Positions 8,049 through 16,892 of a DNA stretch of 62,073 bases are shown here, one piece after another. The stretch is taken from NCBI GenBank assembly GCA_964367715.1, contig CAYIYO010000003.1:1-62073 (forward strand), given 5' to 3'. Position 1 is the stretch's first letter; the number at the start of each line of letters is the position of its first letter. Under the pieces are notes generated by a model. That model made no database searches. It was given only the letters and a program-made list of their open reading frames with translations, and had not been told where the DNA came from. Both the position numbers and the translations under genes were made by a program. The DNA comes from CAYIYO01 sp964367715 (GTDB taxonomy: Bacteria; Chlamydiota; Chlamydiia; Chlamydiales; Criblamydiaceae).

Positions 8049-10121
8049 ATGGCAGAACAATTTAAGTACACAAACCGACTGATTAACGAAAAATCTCCTT
8101 ATCTATTACAGCATGCACACAATCCAGTCGATTGGTATCCATGGAGCGAAGAAGCATTTAATGCGGCGAAAGAATTAGATAAACCAATCTTCCTTTCTGT
8201 CGGATACGCCACGTGCCATTGGTGCCATGTGATGGAAAAAGAATCGTTTGAATCAATCGATATCGCCGAGATGATGAACGAAAACTTTATCAATATAAAG
8301 GTCGATCGCGAAGAACTTCCTGAAGTTGACGCCCTCTATATGGAGTTTGCGCAGAGCATGATGTCCGGCGCAGCTGGGTGGCCTCTTAATGTTATCCTAA
8401 CTCCTGATTTACAACCTTTTTTTGCTGCGACCTATCTTCCGCCGATCGCCCGCCATGGACTGATGGGGTTAACCGAACTCATTGAACGAATTGACGATGT
8501 ATGGAATAGCGATGAACGCGAAAAAGTTGCTAGCCAGGCAGAAAAAATTGTCGAAGTGTTCTCGGAAAGCGTTCATGTTAAGGGGGAGGTCCTTCCTGAA
8601 AAAGCATTGATCGAATCAACAGCAGAACTGCTTTATAAATTGGCCGATCCGGTATGGGGGGGAATGAAGGGGGTGCCGAAATTTCCTATCGGATACCAAT
8701 CAAATTTTATGCTACGCGAAGCCTGCATGACAAACGATAGCCGAGCCCTATTTCTTGTCGAACGCACACTAGATATGATGCAGCGCGGAGGAATTTATGA
8801 CCACCTTGGGAGAGGATTTTCGCGCTACAGCGTCGACGAACAATGGCTCATTCCGCATTTTGAGAAAATGCTTTACGATAATGCACTCTTGATTGTGAGC
8901 TATCTCGAAACCTGGCAAGCGTGCAGGCGTGATCTCTTTAAGGAGATCTGCATCGACATTGTCGACTATGTTTTACATGAGATGACGCTATCTGGTGGAG
9001 GTTTCTGCTCTGCCGAAGATGCCGACACCGAAGGAAAAGAAGGGTTTTTCTATACGTGGGAATACCAAGAGATTATCAAAGTTTTGGGAGAAGAGGAAAG
9101 CGAATTCTTTTGCGAATTTTATGGTGTTACCCAAGAAGGGAATTTTGAAGGAAGAAATGTTCTCCATACACCCCTTCGTCTAGAGGAGTTTTCGTCCCAA
9201 AAAGGAATTGATCCTAGCATCATGAAAACTCTCCTTGATGAACAAAAAAGAATACTCCTCGAAGCGCGGGAAAAACGTCGTCGTCCTTTCAAAGATGATA
9301 AAGTCCTTAGTTCATGGAATGGACTTATGATTTTTGCCCTGGCGGAAGCGGGCAGAGCCTTTGGGGAACAAAAATATATTGATGCTGCACTGAAGGCGGC
9401 AACTTTTATCCATACGCATATGTGGAAAGAAGGAGAACTTCTCCGCCGATGGCGCGATGGAGAAGCACTTTACCGTGCAGGCCTAGACGAATATTCCTTC
9501 ATGATTCATGGTCTTCTTTCTCTTTTTGAAACAGGACAAGGAAGTGAATGGCTGCAGTGGGCCGTTGAGATGGCAGACATTCTCAACATGAAATTTAAAG
9601 CGCCTAGTGGAGCCTACTACCTGACCGATGGGGATGATATCAATCTGCTGCTAAGAAAATGCCAATATGCCGATGGGGCCGAACCATCAGGCAACGCTGT
9701 CCATACCGAAAACTTGATGCGGCTTTATCAGCTTACAGGGAATCCCCATTATCTGGATCAAGCGGAAGATATTCTACGTGCCGTTAGAAAATTCATAGAT
9801 GCCTATTCTCCGGGCTACTGCTACCACATGATCGCCCTCAATCATTACTACGACCGCAAAGCCCCGACCGTTGTCATCGCCTTAAATGAGAAAGAGGAAC
9901 ATAAGAGCGCTCTCTACCACGCTCTCTATTCGACCTTTATTCCACACAAAGCAGTCATCTTGCGTCGCGAAAGCGATGAAGACCTTTTCCGTCTTATTCC
10001 CTCTTTGCGCGCACAGCAACCGATAGAAGGGAAGACGACACTTTACATCTGCCGTGAAGGAGTGTGCGATGCTCCTCTCACTAATTTCGAGCAGATGATA
10101 GAAGTGATTAATAAGTTGTGA
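8049..10121 (+). CDS. YyaL/SSP411-type thioredoxin-domain protein (DUF255)
   Basis: This 690-residue protein is a full-length member of the DUF255 family (bacterial YyaL, mammalian spermatogenesis-associated protein 20). The N-terminal thioredoxin fold carries the family hallmark NEKSPYLLQHAHNPVDW and the redox motif CHWC at residues 56-59. The C-terminal two thirds is an (alpha/alpha)6-barrel-like domain resembling N-acylglucosamine 2-epimerases (FEKMLYDNALL, SSWNGLMI, GLDEYSFMIHGLL, GNAVHTENLMRL). The cellular function is not established. There is no signal peptide, so it is probably cytosolic. A repeat C hairpin follows it. Confidence 0.92.
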   Translation: MAEQFKYTNRLINEKSPYLLQHAHNPVDWYPWSEEAFNAAKELDKPIFLSVGYATCHWCHVMEKESFESIDIAEMMNENFINIKVDREELPEVDALYMEFAQSMMSGAAGWPLNVILTPDLQPFFAATYLPPIARHGLMGLTELIERIDDVWNSDEREKVASQAEKIVEVFSESVHVKGEVLPEKALIESTAELLYKLADPVWGGMKGVPKFPIGYQSNFMLREACMTNDSRALFLVERTLDMMQRGGIYDHLGRGFSRYSVDEQWLIPHFEKMLYDNALLIVSYLETWQACRRDLFKEICIDIVDYVLHEMTLSGGGFCSAEDADTEGKEGFFYTWEYQEIIKVLGEEESEFFCEFYGVTQEGNFEGRNVLHTPLRLEEFSSQKGIDPSIMKTLLDEQKRILLEAREKRRRPFKDDKVLSSWNGLMIFALAEAGRAFGEQKYIDAALKAATFIHTHMWKEGELLRRWRDGEALYRAGLDEYSFMIHGLLSLFETGQGSEWLQWAVEMADILNMKFKAPSGAYYLTDGDDINLLLRKCQYADGAEPSGNAVHTENLMRLYQLTGNPHYLDQAEDILRAVRKFIDAYSPGYCYHMIALNHYYDRKAPTVVIALNEKEEHKSALYHALYSTFIPHKAVILRRESDEDLFRLIPSLRAQQPIEGKTTLYICREGVCDAPLTNFEQMIEVINKL

Positions 10122-10150
10122 TGTTGAATTTAGTTTGCACGTTTTTATTT

Positions 10151-10258
10151 TACCACAGAGCCCACAGAGAACACAGAGAGAAAATCAAATTTCAGTTGAG
10201 GAAGGTTTTTATTGAAGATGCGTTTGCAGTCTCTGTGCTCTCTGTGGGCTCTGTGCTA
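10151..10258. terminator. Repeat C hairpin between convergent genes
   Basis: TACCACAGAGCCCACAGAGA and its near-perfect inverse ending GGGCTCTGTGCTA form a long stem with repeated CACAGAGA/TCTCTGTG units around an AT-rich loop. It lies between the converging ends of the YyaL-like gene and queA. Confidence 0.7.
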
Positions 10259-10269
10259 AAATCATAACC

Positions 10270-11307
10270 TTAAAGAATTAACATGGCGTCGCCATAAGAG
10301 AAGAAATGAAACTTTTTCTCGATTGCCTTCGCATACGCTTCTCTAATAAGGTCGTAGCCTCCAAAAGCCGAGACAAGCATCAATAAGGTAGAACCCGGCA
10401 GATGGAAATTTGTTAATAAGGCATCGACATATTTAAATCGATATCCCGGATAAATAAAAATATTTGTATCATAATCGCCCGGAATAACCACACCCGCTTC
10501 ATTAGCTGCTGTTTCAACCACACGGCAGCACGTTGTTCCTACACAAATTTGACGCTTCGTCGGGTCGCGCTGATTGAGCACTGCCGCAGTTTCAGCAGAG
10601 AGGTGGCATCGCTCGGAATGCATCAAATGATGGCGAATGTCCTCTGCTTCCACAGGTCTAAAGGTTCCTAATCCGACGTGCAACGTGACATGCTGCTGGC
10701 TGACGCCTTGTGCTTCCAGCGTCTTCAATAAGGAATCGGTGAAATGTAATCCGGCGGTCGGCGCAGCAACTGCTCCAGGCTTTGAAGCATAGACGGTTTG
10801 GTAACGCTCTTTGTCGACGCTATCTTCTGCTTCTCTTTCAATATAAGGAGGCAGGGGAATTTTTCCATATTCGGCCAGTCGTTCGTAAAAATCTCCGCTA
10901 TAATTAAATGCAATCACACGTCGTCCGTCAGGCAAAAAATCTTTTACCACACAAGAAAAATTCTCACCAAAAGTTACAAGAGATCCTTCTTTCACCTTTT
11001 TTCCGGGACGGACAAGGGCTTCCCATTTATTGTCTTCTAACGGCTTAATTAGAAAAATTTCGGTGAGTCCTCCTGTGAGACGCTTACCCATCAGACGCGC
11101 TGGAATCACTTTAGTGTCGTTAAAAACAAGGCTGTCGCCTTTAACAAGAAGATTGCGAATTTCATGAAAAGCGATTTCTTCAATCGTTCCTTTTGCGCGG
11201 TTAATGACCATCAAGCGGGAGTGGTCGCGGGGATTTACCGGATTCTGAGCGATAAGCTCTTTGGGAAGATCAAATTCGTATGCAGATTTTAAAAATAGAT
11301 TTGTCAT
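10270..11307 (-). CDS. queA: S-adenosylmethionine:tRNA ribosyltransferase-isomerase QueA
   Basis: QueA transfers the ribosyl part of SAM to preQ1 in tRNA to give epoxyqueuosine. The 345-residue product matches the family along its length: SAYEFDLPKELIAQNP at the start, RDHSRLMV, FNDTKVIPARL, EALVRPGKKVKEG, GKIPLPPYI, ERYQTVYA, GAVAAPTAGLHFT, HVTLHVGLGTFRPV and NFHLPGSTLLMLVSAF near the end. The start with TNLFLK is chosen because it opens the family domain; 18 further upstream codons are open but not conserved-looking. No strong ribosome site is seen. Last gene of the SNF-ruvB-spoIID-queA run. Confidence 0.95.
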   Translation of the reverse strand: MTNLFLKSAYEFDLPKELIAQNPVNPRDHSRLMVINRAKGTIEEIAFHEIRNLLVKGDSLVFNDTKVIPARLMGKRLTGGLTEIFLIKPLEDNKWEALVRPGKKVKEGSLVTFGENFSCVVKDFLPDGRRVIAFNYSGDFYERLAEYGKIPLPPYIEREAEDSVDKERYQTVYASKPGAVAAPTAGLHFTDSLLKTLEAQGVSQQHVTLHVGLGTFRPVEAEDIRHHLMHSERCHLSAETAAVLNQRDPTKRQICVGTTCCRVVETAANEAGVVIPGDYDTNIFIYPGYRFKYVDALLTNFHLPGSTLLMLVSAFGGYDLIREAYAKAIEKKFHFFSYGDAMLIL

Positions 11308-11379
11308 TTTATTAATTATGAGGGTTGAATCGAAAAGAACATGTGCGCGTGACACACACACATGTTCTTTGCTTAGAGT

Positions 11380-12258
11380 TTAGATAGCACCAGGGGAAGT
11401 CTGGATAAGTTGAATCGTCGCTTCGGGAAATGCTTTCTTCAAAATTTGAGCCGCATTATCGCCTTTAGCCGCTAGGCGTTTTCCTTCGGCAATATCAATC
11501 TTTGAGAGGACCTGACGGCCACCTTTTACATTTAGCAATCCGGGAACCTGCCATTCTGCAAGAATAGGATCTACCACACCTTCGTAGGCGTTGTTTTTTC
11601 CGAGGACCATGTAACGGGTCATATGAATGGCGTCCATGATGGAATCCGAATTCCCTGTTGTTTTGTATCCAAGGTAGTTGATGTCTTTTCCATTGATTGC
11701 CCAGTAGGTGTTTTTAGGGTTTGCCGCTAAATAATAAAGGTTGGTGCGCGCAGCAATGGCAACAGCAGCAAGGAGTTCTTCTGATGTTGTTTCAGGAAAG
11801 AGGGGAGTGAGGATTGAATTTAGAAAATATTCCAAATCGATTCTGTTGACTACGCTCAGTTTACCTTCGACGTCATAAATATAGATGCTACCTTGGTATT
11901 CGACACCATCGATCACTGTAAGAATGGATAGATCATCTGGAACAATAAGCAACTGGTGTACGCCAGGAAACTCTTCTCCCCACATCAATCCATCACCGAC
12001 AATCTTTAAGGTCTCTTTTTTACCAATCTTGCGTGTGATGATATGACTGTTATCACGCGGATCATATACCTTGTAGCGGCCTTTGACTTCTACAGTAAGA
12101 AAAGGTTTATCAGTCTCAACCAAGATACGTAAAGCAGGGGGATTCTGTTTCGGGTTTGTAAAGAAATTTTTTGTGCTATCCCACAATCCTGCCTCGACGC
12201 CTCTGTCAACTGACAAAGTCGCAAGCAATAAAGCGAGATAAATTAAAGTACGTTTCAT
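11380..12258 (-). CDS. SpoIID/LytB-domain protein (septal peptidoglycan factor)
   Basis: The 292-residue product starts with a signal peptide (RTLIYLALLLATLSVD) and has a SpoIID/LytB domain at about residues 95-235 (VEYQGSIYIYDVEGKLSVVN, YFLNSILTPLFPE, AAVAIAARTNLYYLA). SpoIID proteins are periplasmic lytic transglycosylases acting on denuded peptidoglycan glycans, and chlamydiae keep a divergent SpoIID linked to division. In canonical SpoIID a catalytic Glu sits 18 residues before the AART arginine (SEMP); here that position aligns to Leu, so activity may be altered. The start is four bases inside the end of ruvB (ATGA overlap) with a good AAGGAG. Confidence 0.8.
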   Translation of the reverse strand: MKRTLIYLALLLATLSVDRGVEAGLWDSTKNFFTNPKQNPPALRILVETDKPFLTVEVKGRYKVYDPRDNSHIITRKIGKKETLKIVGDGLMWGEEFPGVHQLLIVPDDLSILTVIDGVEYQGSIYIYDVEGKLSVVNRIDLEYFLNSILTPLFPETTSEELLAAVAIAARTNLYYLAANPKNTYWAINGKDINYLGYKTTGNSDSIMDAIHMTRYMVLGKNNAYEGVVDPILAEWQVPGLLNVKGGRQVLSKIDIAEGKRLAAKGDNAAQILKKAFPEATIQLIQTSPGAI

Positions 12259-13262
12259 AGGGGTTCTCCTTGGCATGTGCGATTCAAATGTTGGTAAGCA
12301 AGGGCTGTCGCTTCTCGCCCTCGTGGGGTACGTTTTATCAGACCTAAAAGAATCAGGTAAGGTTCATGGACTTCTTCAAGAGTGTTTGTCTCTTCTCCTA
12401 CAGCGACGGCAAGAGTACTAATTCCTACTGGTCCGCCCTGGTAATGGTCGATCATTACTTCAAGAATTTTGCGGTCCATCGCGTCGAGGCCTTTACTGTC
12501 GATGTCGAGCATCTCAATGGCGTGCGTCACGACTTTCGTATCGATGTGATTATTTGCACGCATCTGCGCATAATCCCGCACCCAACGCAAGAGGTTGTTG
12601 GCAATTCGCGGCGTTCCGCGTGCACGAAAGGCAATCTGTAGTGCAGCGTCGCGGTCCAGTGTGACATTCAAAATATTTCCTGTACGCATGAGAATTTTTG
12701 TCAATACGGTGGAGTCGTAATAGTCGAGGCGGCAGGTGAAGGCAAAGCGCGAACGGAGGGGAGCACTCAGTAATCCGGTGCGTGTTGTTGCTCCTGCTAA
12801 CGTAAACTTATTCAGTTTTACTTGAATCGATCGTGCACTCGGACCACTATCAATGATAAGGTCTAGAACATAATCTTCCATTGCCGCGTACAAGTATTCT
12901 TCAACAACGCGGTTAAGACGATGAATCTCATCAATAAATAGAACGTCGCCAGTTTTGAGGTTCGTTAGGATTCCAGCCAAATCGCCTGGTTTTTCGATGG
13001 CAGGTCCGGAAGTGACGATTAACTCTGTCCCCATCGTCTTCGATAAAATATTCGCTAGCGTGGTTTTTCCCAAACCGGGTGGTCCGCTGAATAGGCAATG
13101 ACCCAACACTTCTCCGCGCTGCTTTGCCGCTCCAATCATCACATCCAAGCGCTCGCGAATCAGGTCCTGTCCGACAAAGTCGGTTAAAGACTGAGGACGC
13201 AACGGGACTTCGAAAGTCTCATCTTGCTCGACGAGTGAGGATTCAATAAAGCTTTTAGACAT
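12255..13262 (-). CDS. ruvB: Holliday junction branch-migration helicase RuvB
   Basis: RuvB is the AAA+ motor of the RuvABC complex. Visible: RPQSLTDFVGQ, Walker A GPPGLGKTTLAN, Walker B VLFIDEIHRLN, sensor region LAGATTRTGLLSAPLRSRF, and the C-terminal winged helix (GGPVGISTLAVAVGEE, EPYLILLGLIKRTPRGR). From the chosen ATG the length is 335 residues, standard for the family. An upstream in-frame extension of 25 codons overlaps the transporter gene and is not part of the family. Downstream gene overlaps by ATGA. ruvA and ruvC are not in this window. Confidence 0.96.
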   Translation of the reverse strand: MSKSFIESSLVEQDETFEVPLRPQSLTDFVGQDLIRERLDVMIGAAKQRGEVLGHCLFSGPPGLGKTTLANILSKTMGTELIVTSGPAIEKPGDLAGILTNLKTGDVLFIDEIHRLNRVVEEYLYAAMEDYVLDLIIDSGPSARSIQVKLNKFTLAGATTRTGLLSAPLRSRFAFTCRLDYYDSTVLTKILMRTGNILNVTLDRDAALQIAFRARGTPRIANNLLRWVRDYAQMRANNHIDTKVVTHAIEMLDIDSKGLDAMDRKILEVMIDHYQGGPVGISTLAVAVGEETNTLEEVHEPYLILLGLIKRTPRGREATALAYQHLNRTCQGEPL

Positions 13263-13290
13263 AGTGATTGTAGAATAATCGATCGTCTTA

Positions 13291-14661
13291 TTATGCGGAA
13301 GTGAAATCAAAAAAGCCAAGAGCACTAATGAATACAATCATAATCAACAATGGAGCCGTGAATTTAAAGGAGATCCAAAAGTACCGCTGCAGCCACGGAT
13401 ACCGCACCATGACTCCATCATTCCCTTCGCTAAGATTAACCATGCTATTTGCAAAGCCCCACACCCATCCTGTTAGTAAAACTGCAAACAATCCTCCCAA
13501 AGGAATCATGATGCTGCTACAGATAAATGCCATGAAGTCGAGTACATTCATTCCAAACAGCAACGTATCTTTTAATAGGCTAAAGGAAAGTGCGCAAGGA
13601 ACTCCAATCATAAACGAAGCTGCCCCGCACGCAAAAACGGCGCTGTGTCGCCCCCATCCGCGCTGATCCCTTAAATACGCAATCGCGGGCTCCAAGGCAG
13701 AAATCTCCGATGTCATCGCTGCCAGTGTCACTAATAAGAAAAATAAAATTCCTAAATAGAATCCGCCAGGCACCTGACTAAACACCCAGGGCAATGTATG
13801 AAAAATCAGTCCGGGTCCGGAGTCAGGTTGCATCCCGACAGAAAACACAATTGTGAAAATGGCAACAGCACTCATCAAAGAAATAACAGTATCCATCACA
13901 ACAACAGGAATAATCGTACCCAAAATATTGGTCTTTTTACAAAGGTAGCTTCCATAGGTGACCATTGTTCCTTGTCCAAGGCTCAACGTAAAAAATGCCT
14001 GTCCTAACGCGAGTAGAATTGCCGAAGGGGTCAAAAGGCTCCAATTAGGGGAAAATAAAAATGTTAACGCCTCTCCCGCATTTGGCATCATCAACCCTTT
14101 AATGACCAACGCCACCATCATGACAAAAAGCGTCGGCATCATGATCTTGTTTCCGCGTTCGATTCCTCCTCTCACACCAAAATAAAGGATCGCAATACAG
14201 CACAATAAAAATAGAAAATGAAAGAACACTCCCCAATAAGGATTTCCTACCAACCCCTCATAATACTGCGCCGCTTCTAAAGGAGTAGAAAATGCATGGA
14301 GATTTCCTGAAACAGCTTCAATAAGATAACCAAAAATCCAGCCGGCAACGGCACTATAAAACGCACTGACGAGGAATCCGGTCAAAATGGTCATCTTTCC
14401 TGCCCATCCCCACGACTTGCTGCCTCCAATTTTTTCGAATGCCCCCGCAGGACTTGTCTGTGTGCTTCTGCCAATCAAAATTTCTGAAATAAGAACAGGA
14501 ATGCCGACCATAAACAAAAAGAAGAGGTACATCAAAATAAACGCAGCCCCCCCATATTGTCCAACGACATAGGGGAATCTCCAAATATTTGCTAGTCCAA
14601 TTGCTGATCCCGCCACAGACAAAATGAAGCCCGCCTGCGATCCCCACGACTCTCTTTTCAT
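13291..14661 (-). CDS. Sodium-dependent SNF-family transporter
   Basis: This 456-residue integral membrane protein belongs to the neurotransmitter:sodium symporter (SNF) family, which imports amino acids or related solutes with Na+. TM1 contains the hallmark SAIGLANIWRFPYVVGQYGG; about 11-12 helices follow, including SLGQGTMVTYGSYL and AALTSE-like LAAMTSEISALEP. The start is supported by AAAGGA upstream of the ATG. It is the promoter-proximal gene of the ruvB-spoIID-queA run (28-base spacing to ruvB). The perfect palindromic repeat A lies 76 bases upstream. The substrate cannot be told. Confidence 0.92.
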   Translation of the reverse strand: MKRESWGSQAGFILSVAGSAIGLANIWRFPYVVGQYGGAAFILMYLFFLFMVGIPVLISEILIGRSTQTSPAGAFEKIGGSKSWGWAGKMTILTGFLVSAFYSAVAGWIFGYLIEAVSGNLHAFSTPLEAAQYYEGLVGNPYWGVFFHFLFLLCCIAILYFGVRGGIERGNKIMMPTLFVMMVALVIKGLMMPNAGEALTFLFSPNWSLLTPSAILLALGQAFFTLSLGQGTMVTYGSYLCKKTNILGTIIPVVVMDTVISLMSAVAIFTIVFSVGMQPDSGPGLIFHTLPWVFSQVPGGFYLGILFFLLVTLAAMTSEISALEPAIAYLRDQRGWGRHSAVFACGAASFMIGVPCALSFSLLKDTLLFGMNVLDFMAFICSSIMIPLGGLFAVLLTGWVWGFANSMVNLSEGNDGVMVRYPWLQRYFWISFKFTAPLLIMIVFISALGFFDFTSA

Positions 14662-14736
14662 TAAAAATCCTTTTGTAATCCAATGATTATATGATGCCAT
14701 AGGACAATTCTGCAATTGTAAAAAGTTGAAGAAAGT

Positions 14737-14784
14737 TATACCGCTCGTGATTCAAAAACCAAATTTTGAATCACGAGCGGTATA
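14737..14784. promoter_or_regulatory. Perfect palindromic repeat A in divergent promoter region
   Basis: TATACCGCTCGTGATTCAAA and its exact inverse TTTGAATCACGAGCGGTATA flank a short AACCAAAT centre, giving a perfect 20-bp-arm palindrome. It lies between the divergent SNF transporter and T3SS translocon operons. Neither side carries a T run adjoining the stem, and no gene ends here, so it is more likely a regulatory palindrome or mobile repeat than a terminator. Confidence 0.75.
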
Positions 14785-14883
14785 TATTCTATGGAAATAA
14801 TTGGAAAGGTGGTAATATTTCCCTTTTATACGCATTGTTGAGCTTGAAAAACAAAGTAATTTCTTTAATTTTAAGGAGGTCTC

Positions 14884-15405
14884 ATGACCGGTCTTGTTAA
14901 TCCCACCCATAATGCGATCGAAATCGACGGAAAGACAATCAACATTGACACCATGTCCGTGCAACAGGCAATGCTAATGGTCATGAACGAACGCATCGAC
15001 TCTATTGGAGACGCCACAGGAAAAGAACTGCAAGAACTATTAGAACGTCAACAAAAGGTGACGGAACTACAGAACATTCGTGCACATATTAATAGTGTCA
15101 TTGATAAAGATGGAAAAATCGTCGTCGCCAAAGACTCAGAGTTAGAAAAGTTACTTAAAAGAGCAGAAGAATTGGGCGTTAAGCTTCCCAAAACAAATGG
15201 CACTTTTCAACGCGACGATACTAGTCGTTTAACAGAAAACTTTCGCATGGTTGTCGAAGATCTAAATACAAAAAATGACATGCAATTGCAAAAAGTGACG
15301 AAATACACGAACGAGCGTTACGAAGCTTATCAAATGGCACGAAGCATTCTCAAACCTTGCGACGATGCTGCAAAAAGCGCCGCACGTAATATTGCAGGTA
15401 AATAA
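14884..15405 (+). CDS. T3SS translocon operon protein (CT577-like position)
   Basis: The 173-residue product is mostly helical and has no signal peptide. Features: a short N-terminal beta/loop region (IEIDGKTINIDT), then long amphipathic helices with ELQELLERQQKVTELQ and DSELEKLLKRAEELG. It is the first gene of the operon holding an LcrH-type chaperone and CopB/CopD-like translocators; in Chlamydia a small uncharacterised T3SS protein (CT577) sits in the same cluster. It could be a needle-tip, regulator or secreted component; sequence alone does not decide. Strong AAGGAGG before the ATG indicates high expression. Confidence 0.65.
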   Translation: MTGLVNPTHNAIEIDGKTINIDTMSVQQAMLMVMNERIDSIGDATGKELQELLERQQKVTELQNIRAHINSVIDKDGKIVVAKDSELEKLLKRAEELGVKLPKTNGTFQRDDTSRLTENFRMVVEDLNTKNDMQLQKVTKYTNERYEAYQMARSILKPCDDAAKSAARNIAGK

Positions 15406-15406
15406 A

Positions 15407-15934
15407 ATGCACGGAGCAGCGATCATAGGCACTAAAGAGGAAGGCGATAGCGAGATTTTAAATTCTCTCTCTGTCTTTCCTTCGTCGTTGTTTGATCGAG
15501 TCACTAAAGAAGCAATTTCTAATGACATTGTCGAAGCTCTTTATGCACATGCCTATTCCCATTATCAAATTGGAAAATACAATGAAACCCTCATGTTATT
15601 TCGCTTGTTAACAGGTCTGCGCCACCGCGATCCGCGCTTTTGGAAAGGAATGGGAAGCACGCTTCAAATGCTAAAAAATTTTGGAGAAGCTGTCGAAGCC
15701 TACAGTTGTGCCGCCCTTTTCGATGAAAAACAACTGGATCCCCATCCGCATTTCCATGGGGCAGAATGTCTTTATAGCATAGGGAAAGTCGCTACAGCGA
15801 TAAAAGCCCTTGATTCCGCGCGTCTGGTCGCAAGAAAAAATGAACAAAAATTTGCACAACTCCTGAAAAAAATTTCATTTCTTCGACTGACATGGAGCAA
15901 AAAATTAAAAAGAAAAACTAAAGGGATGCGATGA
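15407..15934 (+). CDS. LcrH/SycD-family type III secretion chaperone
   Basis: The product has 175 residues from an ATG one base after the preceding stop (AGGTAA ribosome site). It contains tandem TPR-like helices: ALYAHAYSHYQIGKYNETLMLF, a RFWKGMGSTLQMLKNFGEAV repeat and HFHGAECLYSIGKVATAIKALD. This is the SycD/LcrH/IpgC class II chaperone pattern, which binds both hydrophobic translocator proteins in the cytosol and keeps them soluble. The two translocator candidates follow immediately (ATGA overlap with the first). It corresponds to chlamydial LcrH-1/Scc2. The C-terminus is basic. Confidence 0.85.
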   Translation: MHGAAIIGTKEEGDSEILNSLSVFPSSLFDRVTKEAISNDIVEALYAHAYSHYQIGKYNETLMLFRLLTGLRHRDPRFWKGMGSTLQMLKNFGEAVEAYSCAALFDEKQLDPHPHFHGAECLYSIGKVATAIKALDSARLVARKNEQKFAQLLKKISFLRLTWSKKLKRKTKGMR

Positions 15935-16872
15935 CCGACCTACGTATTTCAACAACAGAAACAATCCGTCCTAATTACGGAATACAAGACAAAGAAGAGC
16001 AGGAAAAAGGAGCACTTGCTGCTGGCCTTAACCAAGCGGCAACGCAAGGAAATGCCTTATCTTCTCCACTACTTTTTCCTTCCTCGCAGCCAGCTACGAT
16101 TGAAGGGGCATCTCTTGGTAAACAAGGGCTGTTTGCACGCGCTCTAGCTAGAATTGCCGCTTTCGTCTCGCTCGAAAATGAGGAAGCTACTGCGACAAAT
16201 GAAAAAATGGTCTCTTCAGGAATTCCAAAAGACTACATTCGTCCTGAACTCGACAAACCTTCACCTTTTGCACAAGACACGTTTAAAAAGATGGTTGAAG
16301 ATGCAACAGAAGATAAAATAGGACGTCTTTCAGAAGCGGAAATAGAAAGAATGATCATCGCAGCAAATAGGCACCAAATCGACGGATACGAAGAAGATGT
16401 CCGTGTTCAAATGGACGAGTCGATCCAGAAAATGCACGAAAATGACTCATTGAAAGACAAATACTTGGAATTAAAGAAAGAAGCGGAAGAAAAACAGAAC
16501 TCCTCCACATTATTTAACTGGACCAGCATTTCTACCGGTATAGTGGGCGGTGCCCTTGCTGTTGGGGGGGTTGTGACTGCTTTAGTAACGGGTGGAGCGG
16601 CAATTCCTCTTGTTCTCGCTGCAGGAGCAGCAGTTGCCGCTGTCTCCGGTGGAGCGACCCAGATAGCGGGCAGTGTCTTGAAATATCAGGGCAATAAGCA
16701 TGAAGGCGACGCAATTCGGACGCGTGAAGAACGAGGTCTAAACAAAGACTCTATTCAAGTGAAGCTTCAAAACATGCAGACGACAGAAAATACAATTACA
16801 GAACTACATAAAAACGCCCGGCGCATCATATCGAATAAACCACACATATTTGATGGGTTGGACGAAAGCTAA
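15931..16872 (+). CDS. CopB-like type III translocator
   Basis: The 313-residue product has a polar, Ser/Gln-rich N-terminus without signal peptide, a helical middle (residues 90-190), then a hydrophobic hairpin at about residues 203-248 (SISTGIVGGALAVGG, AAIPLVLAAGAAVAAVSGG) and a helical polar tail. That is the architecture of YopB/CopB major translocators, which form the pore in the host membrane. Its position right after the LcrH chaperone, with a four-base overlap, supports the call. Sequence similarity to any named CopB was not tested. CopB versus CopD naming is by order. Confidence 0.75.
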   Translation: MTDLRISTTETIRPNYGIQDKEEQEKGALAAGLNQAATQGNALSSPLLFPSSQPATIEGASLGKQGLFARALARIAAFVSLENEEATATNEKMVSSGIPKDYIRPELDKPSPFAQDTFKKMVEDATEDKIGRLSEAEIERMIIAANRHQIDGYEEDVRVQMDESIQKMHENDSLKDKYLELKKEAEEKQNSSTLFNWTSISTGIVGGALAVGGVVTALVTGGAAIPLVLAAGAAVAAVSGGATQIAGSVLKYQGNKHEGDAIRTREERGLNKDSIQVKLQNMQTTENTITELHKNARRIISNKPHIFDGLDES

Positions 16873-16892
16873 TATAAAAGTAGGAAAAAACG

